Of a DNA stretch of 64,000 nucleotides, positions 47,381-57,805 are shown piece by piece (positions within the stretch are counted from its first letter, which is position 1; every line of letters begins with the position of its first letter). The translations under genes were made by a program, and so were the position numbers. Under the pieces are notes generated by a model that did not search any database, was not told the DNA's origin, and saw nothing but the letters and a program-made list of their open reading frames with translations. The DNA comes from Wolfiporia cocos (Eukaryota; Basidiomycota; Agaricomycetes; Polyporales; Phaeolaceae), in NCBI GenBank assembly GCA_029448655.1, contig JACCLO010000037.1:46497-110496 (forward strand). Reading direction: 5' to 3'.

Positions 47381-50300
47381 ATGTCTGCCTCCGATTCTCC
47401 TTTCAAATTGCTGCAGCAGACTATCTCAAAATCTCGCGCCAAGAATAGCAAAAGTCTAGCAGAGGCCCTCGAGAAGGTGTCCTCCCACCTCGTCTTACTC
47501 GTAAGGCAGCTATTTGGGGCTCAGTGGATGTCTGTTCATCATCATATAGAATTTATCCACGATATCCGAGCAAGCATCCAAAGTGTTATCTCAGTGTCTG
47601 CGCAGGCCCCTTCTTCCCATATACTCTGCTTTTCCGCAGCCTGCCCTTGAAGCCGCTGCCGCGATTTTCTACAAGGTCTATCACGAGAAGGTTCTCCCAA
47701 CTCTTAGAAAGCAGCAGAATGAGCAACAGGGGTTATGGGAAGGAGTGCTCAACTCTCTCTTGTCCGGTGTTCTCGTATGCTTTAGTTCGATGTTTACGCT
47801 TTGTCCGGGAAGCTGACTATGTCCAGGATTTTCTCGATGAAAGTGAAAACGGTAATCTCCATCCCCATTCCCTTCTTCAGATGGGCTCATGGGTGCGCTA
47901 GACAAAGGCAAAAGTAGCAAAGCAAAGGACGTCATAGCAGCCACGCTTTTTCCCAATCTATGCGACATATGTTTCTCACCAACTGCTCCGATGATAAGTA
48001 CTGGTTTACGATGCACTGTACGGTCTCTTACACCTTTATTTATGCGCCAAACTTACACTCATTTCGACATTACCAGGCATATACTCTTCTCGCCGATTCT
48101 GCTGCGATGCATCACGCCAATCAACACACGCTTCGTGACGACCAAATCCTTGGAGGGTGAGCCTGATTCCATTTTACCTTACTATGCCGCATACCATTTC
48201 TTGTGCGTAGTCGTCGCCTCGGAGCCACCATCTGGCGCACCAAAGGTAAGCTCTCTCGAAGCAGCGTCATGTCAGATTCCGATACCATGATCCAGATTTC
48301 CTTCCTCTGGAGAGCTTGTTGACGCTATTTGCGCGTCTATTGCCTTCAACGAAGGGGGCTGCCTCCGGTCGCGCAAACCGTACTGCATTCATCCAGTCTG
48401 TGTTCAGCAAGTCGTCTCCCCCGGAAACCACCAGCATCGGACAAAAAGGTCACGGGGCTGCTTGAGAACGTGCCCTCGGAGGACTGGGACGTGACCTCAC
48501 GGAAGATTGCCGAAGCACTGGCTGCTGGCGACCGGACTTTGTGAGTAACTTAAGCTGCCGTATTATCACGCTGACCGGCGCCATATAGCCCGCAGCCTTT
48601 TGCGATAGAAGAAGTCTGTGCCTGTGGGCAAACACAACGATGCGATAGGCTATATGTCGATCCCAAGGCAATACTCGTGAACATGCTCATAGAAGTGTGC
48701 CTTTTGACCTTATTCGATGTCCGTCATACGGCGAGCTGATTATATGTTCATACATCGATACAGGATAACCAATATGAATCCCTGACAATCTCATACACTT
48801 CCATACACAAAATAGATATCCTGCGCGAGCGTTCTGGCGAGGAGAGGGTCGGCGCGCAGGTGCAAATTGTCATGTGCAGTCCTCCTATTCTCGGAGGAGA
48901 ACCGATAACCTCTGGCATAGACGAAAGCGGCCCAGTTGTAACGTTTACTCTTACGAGCGGCGATCTGGACAGATTCGCAAATGCGTTGCGCGACAGAGGT
49001 CAAGTAAGAAAGCGTAGCTTATACTTTCTATCTGGTTTGCGAGTGCTGACACGGTATCGTAATGCAGGGACAGAAGTATAGAGAGATACTCCCACCGAAG
49101 CTATCACTAGCGACGTCGCCACTGGTTTTAGATTTTGACACCCAGGGCAAGCCGATGAAACAACTAAGCCAATCCGAGGTGCGCTAAATTGATCGCATTC
49201 TTCCATGACTGATCTCCACTCACTAGAGGATTGAGAAAGTCCAACAATGTGAGTATCACACAATCCATAGCATCCGCGCTCATCAACACTGTCAACTTTC
49301 CGCTAGTCTACAATACCAACCAAAGCAGTGACGAACTCAGCTGCGGATCAGACCTTGATAACGCGACTAGTTCGAGATCTTCTGCTATCGACGAACGTCA
49401 GTCTATGAAATCTACGCCCCATATGCGTTCGAAAAATGTCCGAAGAGAAGCCTTTGGCGCAAGCGATGAGGAACTATGTGATCCATCTGACGTCGACTCG
49501 GTTCTGCTGGCCCCGCCTCAACGTAGGCAACGGTCGGAAGGCCCTAGAGTAATCTCCACTAGGTCAGCCAAATCGTCCGAATCCCGACTTGCCGGGAAAA
49601 CCCGCAAGTCGACCAATAACTCTGTTGCCGCCAAGGCCTACAAGAGAAAGCGAGATTCTACTGAGTGCAGCGAAGACGGTCCTAACTCAGATAAGCTGGC
49701 AGAGGACGCTGTTGCCAATAAACGATCCAAGACTTCCCCGACAGGTCGTAGCGCTCTTTGCACACCAGATCCTCCAGAGCGCACGGAATCTCAGGTGCTT
49801 CAGCCTCGTTCTACAGCGGCGACTAGGGCAACCAACAGATATCACGGCGAAAAGGAGAAAATATGTTCTCCTACCTCATGCTCCCACATGATTGACTATG
49901 GTGCTCTACCCGAATCCGATCCATTTTCGTCTACTCGGAACACGTTGTCTCCTCTCACAGCTTTGTTTGCTCGTCGCAAGAAGGCCGACAATAAGCCTGC
50001 CCTGGAAAGCAAAGCCCCTCAGTCGAGCACGACCAAAGGTAGACCTCATAAAGCAAAGCTCTGGAAGACAAAACCGTCTCCGCCGGGCCCTATCATCTAC
50101 CAGGGAGCCTCGGACGACGATCCGTTATGTGACAGGCATGAGCTATCTGACACGTTCGTCGAGGACGAACCTGTCGAAGAGACTAAGGAAAATCAATCGG
50201 AAGTAAAAATCAAGACACACGCAAAGCATGTGGTCCCTGCTCTCGCAGCCAGTGCTTCGACAACGGACAAAAGGGTATGTTTGTTCTCTTGCGTTCTCGT

Positions 50301-51765
50301 GATTGATGAGAAAGCCATATCATGGTCGTGGACTACAGAGGGTCGAAATGTCGAACCCTGCCTTGCAAGAGAAAGCTCACCCATTGTCAGGTTCTACCAA
50401 CATTGCTAAGGCGCGTGTACCGTGACACTTTCTACGCCATACGCTAATACTAAAACAGTCCACAAGCAAAAAGAGAAAGATTGCGCCATGGGCCAACCTC
50501 ACTTCTGAAGCCCCTCACAGATCTGCGACTGTAGACAACAGTACGAGCGGAGTTCCTGGTGTTCACCATGAAGAAACCATACAGCCTACACTGAATACTT
50601 TGGGATGCACATCTCTGTCCAAGAAGTCTATGTCATCATCCGCATCTGAAAGCCTCTTGACGGGATCTGGTAATGTTCATACAGGGCCTCTGCCTGAGGA
50701 GCCAGCCACCGCTGAAGATTCTATGTCAGACATCTCCGAAGTTGCCAACAAGGCGATACATGCGACCATAGCAGATTCCATGCTCGGAACGAATACCACA
50801 CCAAGATCCGATCGTATACATTCTCCTGCTCCTCTCGTCATTCCCTCTCCGGAAAAGCTTGAGCAAACTGATTTTGAGTTGACGGAGGTAACATCTACCC
50901 CAATTGGCAAGGTTGTTGAGGTCGATGATTGTGCAGGAGACTCTGTCTCCACGAGAAAGACCCATCCTAGACATTCCGTTACCTTCGCGCCAGTCGTGGA
51001 AGAATGCGAACCGTTGCCGGAGTTGAACTTTGAGATTGGTTCTCGGAGTCAGCCCACATCGCTGAGCCCATACAAGCGAGAGAGGGCTACTGGTAAACTT
51101 ATCCATAGATACAACGGCGCACTTCTGACTTTTGTTGTTAGTGTCACTGGGACTGCTGCTGCAGGATATTGAACACGAGCCTTTCATAGGGCGACGTGAA
51201 CGTGGCTCATTCCGGAAAACAAATATAACGGGTGCTGGGAACCGCTCGCGGTGCAAGGAAGCCACTGCAAATGTCCAAGACATCGAAGATGTTCTGCGGG
51301 AGTTGCATCAGGTGCCGTAGAAGCTGCTAAGGATATTGCGGTATGCTGAGTATGTGCTCGACCCTCGCAGGCTATTTTCGGCAAGATCACGGATCGCTTT
51401 GACAGCGTACGTGAAGAAGTGCACATTGATCGGAGTGCAATCCTCCGGGAGGCAGCGCAGGATCCTATGCACATGCGTGCGGATAGGTGTGTGCTGACTG
51501 CCCATACATACTTCGCATTCTTGCGGACCTGCTGATCCCTGTGAACGGCCACTGCAGTGTCGCCCACTTCAACCGCCTTATCGACCTCGAGGCCGAATAT
51601 GCGTCCTCTGGGCGTGCTGTCATTGACAGTTTGGAAGAGTTGCTTCGCGCAAATGAAGGGATATGCTGCAAAATAGAAGAGACGATAAAGAGCATCGATC
51701 GTACAACACTCGTTGGAAGGATGCCGGTGGTCCTAGTGGAAATTCCCGCGAGCCTGAGACAGTGA
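47381..51765 (+). CDS. Candidate Red1/SYCP2-type meiotic axis protein (16 exons, about 1139 aa)
   Basis: Exons: 47381-47500, 47550-47774, 47827-47851, 47902-48017, 48077-48156, 48211-48245, 48296-48540, 48589-48694, 48764-49003, 49068-49178, 49227-49248, 49307-50274, 50459-51092, 51142-51311, 51371-51486, 51558-51765. All introns are GT-AG, mostly 48-71 nt, and phase is kept except for one extra A in the run 48443-48447. Residues 1-282 are helical (EAAAAIFYKVYHEKV, AYTLLADSAAM, LESLLTLFARLL), ARM-like. Residues 283-434 alternate strands and end in a helix (LYVDPKAILVNMLI, LTISYTSIHKID, SGDLDRFANALRDRG), like the PH-type domain of SYCP2 and Spt16. Residues 435-975 are Ser/Lys/Asp-rich and disordered, with a KKRK signal. 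The C-terminus is a coiled coil (FGKITDRFDSVREEV, IDSLEELLRANEG). This order is that of Red1/SYCP2 axis cores. Identity is an inference, without clear sequence match. Confidence 0.6.
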
Positions 51766-53016
51766 AAGGAATACAACCATGTTATAGTAGAGAACGCGGT
51801 GAGTTCGCTCGATATCACAAACGCTCTAGTACAAATCATTGCATGTTGATCATCACATGCAGCTGTAGCATGAAACAGGAAACAAGACACAGCTGTATAC
51901 AAGCGATCGGTCCACGCACGCCTCAGAAGGGATAGTGTTAGTTTACATGACCATTGCAAGCGGAAGGTGATATGTGCAATGCATGTAACTCTCACCTAAC
52001 TACCGTCATCCGGCATTCGATACTCAAATAACTTGTTGTTCTAACAATGGTATGCCAATAACCCCGTGCAAAACCACCTAGCATTCCAACGCAGCATGAG
52101 GAAGCTAAAGTATTCGCCGTGACACCTCGCTACCCAGCTTCCTTTGTTCATACCGTCTCGATACAGAGCACCTTGTGTTATGCATCCATCGGGCTCATCT
52201 CGACCACTGTTGGGGCGCGGCCACTCCTCGCCGGTGTGGCACCCTTCTCTTCCCATCCCGCGCGCCACACTATCTTCCATTTTCCACACTCTCGTTGAAT
52301 GGTTACTTCTTCCATCATTGCCGAACACGCTCTCTGACACCCGTAACATAAGTTTATATCCAATGACGGCGACAGCCTGAGACATTGTTTCACGGCATTG
52401 CGGCGGGTCTCTTGGCACGGAAAGATTAGGTTTACTTCTCAATAAAATCGGCTATGAGCACAGCTGTGCACGCATCAAAGCACGCATTGGTGAGCCGATT
52501 TGCTATCGACCTCCGCCATTATGTGGGCTGGAACTGCATCAGAATGGTGCCTGTGCGCAGCACACATGAAAGCGTGAAGGGGACTTGCTAGGTGCACCAT
52601 TCACGAAGGGTTCACGAGCCTAGACGATCATTGCGAGATGAACGGGCGTGGTGTCTCACTGTGCCTTGCGAACAAGTGCCTCGCTAGTGCAGATGCATTT
52701 GGGTGACGGGGATCGCGAGATGAACGGACTTCTCACTCTGAGTGCGAGTGAGAGTCGACTTCGTGATCGCGTACTAGCTTGCCGTGAATTGGAAGGGATT
52801 AATATGGATCGTAAACGCCCAGCGCCACCGATGCCGCGAGTCGGCACACTGGTTTGTCAGCATGGGACCCTGGACACCATGCATATATGGTCACCGGAGC
52901 ACTGGTTGCCGTCCAGTGCAGCGTGGTGACTCTTGCTTACTGATAGGTAGACTCGCATCTCTCCTATTGACTGCCACCACCACAGCCCTCCCCCTCCCAA
53001 GCCCAAGCACGGTGTC
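51766..53016. other. No gene recognised
   Basis: Frames such as 52041-52442 (minus) and 52648-52929 (plus) show no domain or convincing splice pattern. Nothing else was seen. Confidence 0.4.
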
Positions 53017-55683
53017 ATGTCATCGGGTTTGAAACGTCCCAGTGACACCCCATCATCACCACGCAAGAAGCCGCGTCCTCAATACAAAACTCTAAAGAGC
53101 TTAGTCGAGGAGGCAGCCAAAAAGGTCAACCGCTTGATTGAACATGTAAAAAAAGAGATATTGCCGCTTCTGCAGGAGGAGGGTCTTGGTACAGTTGGTG
53201 CTAAGCTCGCTATGAGTATTATGGGACTTGTGGTCAGTGCAGCTTCTGCTCCTGGAGAGAAGGAGTTGGGTGAAATGCAGTACTTGGAAGTACATATCAA
53301 CATCCCAGATGATTACCCAGATATGGCAAGTAGGCTTGCTATCTATTCCTGACGTCCCTAGTCCCAAGCTGACATGCACTCAAAAGAGTTACAACTGAAT
53401 GATTTGAATACACAATATGCGAACCTTGCCTTTTATTTCAGGGTACTGCTCAACTCCCTCCCTGCACCATCAGAATTTGCCAAGACGGACGTGTGGGCAG
53501 ACGTACAAAGAACCCGCGCAGCCATCTTATGTATGCGTCCCGTTGAAAAGAGCGGTGTGCCGATATGCACGCTCCACGATGTCTTTCGTCTTTTCCGAAT
53601 TCGACTTGGCACAGACCTTTCTTCAGCCACCGATGACCCTATCGCGGTTGCCTCCATCCGTGCTGCCGCCTTATTGTGCAACGAGATGGGAAACCCGTTC
53701 GACGATGAGAACGCACGCACAGCGAAATTTAACGAATGTGTTCAAGGACTGCTCCCTAACTTTAGGCTCAACCACAAATTTTTTCCCAAACTCGACCGTG
53801 CCGTATGCAAACCGGATGCAACGTTGTTCATGGACGAGGAGGAGATCTTCCCAGTTTGCCTGCGTGAGGACAAGCGTGAGGCGGGCGAAACTGACACAGA
53901 CTAGACTGTGGGACTCACACTATAACCTTATAGACGACTTGAAGATGTTGCAGAAGGTTGGTGAGGAGGCTAGTGGGCGCAAGCAGAGATGGTATGTAAC
54001 TGTGCGAATGCAGAGAACAAATCTAAGGCTTATCCGCAGTGATAGCCCTACTTATATACATGTTTTGTTTGGTTACCGGTAAGGGAGCCAAACATGAAGG
54101 TGGTCTGTGCGCAGACATAACTAATATGGTTTAGTCGTAAACTACCATAGACCATGTGCGCCGGTAATGGCCGCACCAGTAAGATCGTTTGTTTGGACCG
54201 TAGGTCCATGTTGTGGAAGTGGCTGTAGCTACGTTAGTAAGCCATGCATGTGATTATTATATTCCGGGATCGGGATATGAGTAATCGTAAGGTCATTGGC
54301 ATGTGATAACGAGCGGGCCGCTTATCCAATTGTACTGACATAGCCCGGTATCGGGATATGAGTAAGGCGCGTGACACCGGAGGTTAGTCCGCTGAGTCAT
54401 TGACGCGTACAAGCGTGTTATGTACGTGTTGTTATGACAAGTGGACGTATACCGCGTTGTGTACGTGTTGTTTGGTTGCGTGTACGTGTAGACGGGCGCT
54501 TAGCAGCGTAAATGTCTACAAGGTTGTAGAAATACCAGATAAATAGGTAAAAATACGGGAAAAATAGTGGCATGTCCCAAATCTGTGACAGAAACTGGCT
54601 ATGACGTCTACATGCAAGTGGCGCACGACTACTCGATTGTGGTCAAAACTCTTCGATGTGCATGAAGGCGGGTGCACCAATGTTTCTCCCATGCTTGTTG
54701 GGTATGTACTTTGAACCAAACATACATGTTCTTGGGCGCCCTTATGATTATCACACAGGACCCCATCTGTCCATGCAGGGCGGTTTTTATGATGGAGAGG
54801 ATTACATAGTGGAACCACTAAGTGCAATGTATTGTATGCTACCAGACGTCACCAAAGAGCGACAGAATCAGCTCGCACGGTTGCTGTATGCGCTCGCTAA
54901 AGGAGTAGAGGAGCTGAAGGAGTACGTTGCCCAACACAATAATGCCACTGTGGGATCAGGTTAATGTCGTCCTACAGGCTGGCTTCATCAACCGCTGAAC
55001 CACCCTCATTCCCTTGTGGCACCCCTCAAATCTACTCATCCTGCACGCTGTATGCCGACACCGCTGCCGACACCGCTGCCGACAAACCAAGCACTGGGAC
55101 CCTCACATTCAAGAAGCCTCTTGTCGTCGATCTCAACAACCGAGTGCTGTTCACAGCAACGTTGTCGACGACCTCTGCACGGGAGAAGTTGCCGGAGCAG
55201 ACACCTGTGGTTGTCAAGCTTGTCAGCGGTTCCTATGGCGAAGACATACATCGACTTCTGGCGAAGGAAGGCCTCGTGCCTACCCTCCATGGGTGTGTCT
55301 GCTTGGAAGGTGCTCCTGTTGCCTACATCATGGACCACTTGGATGGGGATTGGAAGCGCTTACACGACCTCTTACGTGATTTAACCCCTCTGTGCCGTAA
55401 GGCTATACGGGAATCATTGGAGAATGTTCTGAAATTGCTCAAGAAAAAGGGCTTCGTACACGGCGACCTTAGGTCGAGCAATATCATGGCGCGGATCGTT
55501 GACGAAGAAAAAGCGGAGATCAAGGTTGTCGACTTTGATTGGGCGGGCAAAGCCAGTCAGGTATTCTACCCTGCGATGCGCAACGAGTCCATCGGTTGGC
55601 CTGGTCGGCCCTGTGGTCCAATTGAAGCTGAGGATGACCGCGAACTGCTTGATTCGTGGTGGCCACGAGAAACCCATGTCTGA
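53017..55683 (+). pseudogene. Fungal protein-kinase-like gene split by a solo LTR
   Basis: Exon 1 starts at 53017 (MSSGLKRPSDTPSS, basic KKPRP). It is followed by a 36-nt GC-AG intron (53326-53361, donor GCAAGT, branch-like CTGAC), then an N-terminal domain (LLNSLPAPSEFAKTDVW, LDRAVCKPDATLFMD). The LTR 53892-54590 interrupts at Glu-Thr. The frame resumes with GYDVYMQVAHDYS and shifts by one base before MCMKAGAPMFLPCLLGMYF. The kinase-like C-lobe is clean in 54964-55683: VVVKL (putative ATP Lys), FVHGDLRSSNIM (catalytic loop), VVDFDWAG (metal site, DFD instead of DFG). The plan resembles the expanded agaricomycete kinase-like families of unknown substrate. The LTR, a frameshift near 54640 and a frame change near 54960 indicate an inactive copy. 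Confidence 0.65.
53892..54590 (-). repeat. Solo LTR in the kinase-like gene (699 bp)
   Basis: It starts TGACACAGACTAG and ends ATCTGTGACA, flanked by GAAAC at 53887-53891 and 54591-54595. Removing the LTR and one repeat restores the reading frame across the junction. It has a TATA-like box near 54050 and GGAAAAATA tracts near the U3 end, as in the Gypsy-1 LTR. Confidence 0.92.
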
Positions 55684-56942
55684 TCGTTGTTTCAAAGAAT
55701 GCTTCACTCCTCCTTCTCTCGCTACATTTGTATGTAGTTTCCATTCTCGATGTGACTATACCAGCAATGCATACAACCAAAAATACTACGGCTGATCATG
55801 GTTTCGGTGATTTGCAAGCGATGCATTGTTGCGCGCTGGACACCATGCAGACAGTCTGAAGTCGCATACGGAGGCATCAGATCAGCCACAGCCCAGTTAA
55901 ATTAAATCCAGACACTGGCGGTGGTCCGTGCTTTCCTTTTTTTGCATTAGACATGTATGACTCCCTTGCACCTGTTTTGAATTATGTACCTTTGTCGTGA
56001 TTATATGGGCAGCAACACTTGCAGATGTTCGATGGTGCAACAAGCTGCAAGGCCAGATTGTAATATTGCACATTGAAATCTGACGCTGTGTGCTGCATCG
56101 AAAGGCGGTATACACCGGCTTGAGATCCGAGCAGTCATATGATTGCAACTTGTGTATCACGATGCAAATACAATCTCGAGCAATATGCCACAGTGGTCAG
56201 CGGTATGGATTGCATGACCCCAGCTCACATGTCTCTAAGCATGGTTTTAACGGGTCACCACAGGTTGATGATTCCTCATATATTGTATGGATATGTTGGC
56301 TCTCTGACAATGTCGAGAACGATTTGCATGTGGCTTCGCTCATTCTGCGGTCCATTCTTAATATACTTGGCTGTTGCAGATATGGTGACGTGGAAAATGG
56401 ACGTCTCCCCCAGGTCCTCGCCGTACAGCATCTTAGCCAAAGCATAGTGGGGGATATTGTGCTTCTCGAGGTAGGCATTGATCTTGATGTAGTGAACGAT
56501 TTCATTGATGCATTTGGTCTATATCACGTGCTGGTGTGGACCCAATACAATTCTCCAGCCGTAATGCAATAACCATTGCACCAAAAGGGCACAATGCCAA
56601 CTCTGTTGGCATCGGTGGGTCTCAGTACTTAAGCTATTATGGCACATGGTCGTGACATGCTCATGACAGTCTAGCAATACTGCTCCTTGATAATGATGCG
56701 TTTGACTTGGTCCGCACCCGTCCGCTCGGCCGACACATCCGTCGCACCAGAGTCCTCAACGGCCATGGAAGAGCTGTCAGCGTCATCTCCGCGTGCTTGC
56801 CCATGCAGTGTGAGACTCAACGTATAGTTGCATGCAGACCCTTTCCTCTTGCACCACGATGAGGGAGGAGTACTGTTAGAATCCCCCTGAGTCAGGTGCC
56901 AATTCTCAGGCAGCAGACACCAGTAGATCAGCAGCCCCTCCC
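55684..56942. other. No intact gene; one clean coding fragment on the minus strand
   Basis: On the minus strand, 56520-56280 encodes EIVHYIKINAYLEKHNIP, ALAKMLYGEDLGETS and IFHVTISATAKYIKNG without stops, flanked by stops and frame changes. I do not recognise the family. 56671-56942 (minus) may be a further exon piece (WCLLPENWHLTQGDS). The rest shows nothing. Confidence 0.35.
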
Positions 56943-57649
56943 TGTTACGGGTCGAACACCCGTTCGTATATTCGAGTCGCGAATATAGATCGTTCTTCTG
57001 CACGTGGGCGTATAGCCGTATGCAAGGCAAATGCTCGTTAGATGCCTTCAAGTCCTAGGTGAAGTTCCTAGGAGATCGTATAATATCCAATACGCGTTAG
57101 AGGATATAATCTGTTCAGGTGCGAGTCGAATAGAATATAAGACTCGCCTAAGTCCGAGAAGTCAGTGTGCACTTCGAGGACTTAGTCGTTTGGTTGCTCG
57201 AGTGAGAAATACTGAGCGTAGTTTCCTACGTTTGAGAACAAGTATAAGACTTCTTGTTTATACAACAAGGTCGAGCTGAAGAGCCTTGACAATAAGTACA
57301 TGAGCTTTTATACTACGCTGGGTTTTAGGGGTCAAGTCCATCCCAGATGCCACCGCTACTATCTACGCTATAGTATCAAACGTTTGATAAGTATGTAGTG
57401 ATGTATCCGAAACGATAGATAGGGATGATGGTGGTTGAACACCATCTATAAGCTAATAAACGATGAAGGTGAAACGGTGGCAGAGTTGGATCTGCCAAAG
57501 GTGAAACGCGCCCTACATGCTAATACAACTGGGGATGCGCCCAGTAGAGTCACGAGTAGCCAGGGGGTTGGTTGCGCAACAAGTCCCTGTATCGTATTCG
57601 CCCGGTGGTGAGTTCTGTCGATATTCGAAAAATTAAAATAACCGTAACA
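56943..57649 (-). repeat. 3' LTR of Gypsy-2 (707 bp)
   Basis: It begins TGTTACGG and ends CCGTAACA, perfect 8-bp terminal inverted ends. The complement of the polypurine tract (TCAGCCCCTCCCTAGG, from 57650) borders it on the internal side. The sequence differs from the TGTCACA-type LTRs, so this is a separate family. The 5' LTR lies beyond the right edge. Confidence 0.75.
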
Positions 57650-57805
57650 TCAGCCCCTCCCTAGGCATTCGTCGGCCTCGACGAATTTTCCAAGTTCCTC
57701 TCTTCAGAGTGCCTCGGCGTCCTGTTCATTGTAGATGTCGCCGTTCCCGCTGAGGGACGGGGTCGTAGGAGTTCGCCATACGAAGTGTTGGCGGCATTCA
57801 TTCTG

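Noticed and set aside
47994..48076. Non-canonical AT-AG intron in the axis-like gene
   Set aside because: A canonical donor GTACGG at 48018 gives the correct phase and a 59-nt intron.
49249..49270. A 22-nt intron in the axis-like gene
   Set aside because: Extending to the acceptor at 49306 gives a normal 58-nt intron with the same phase.
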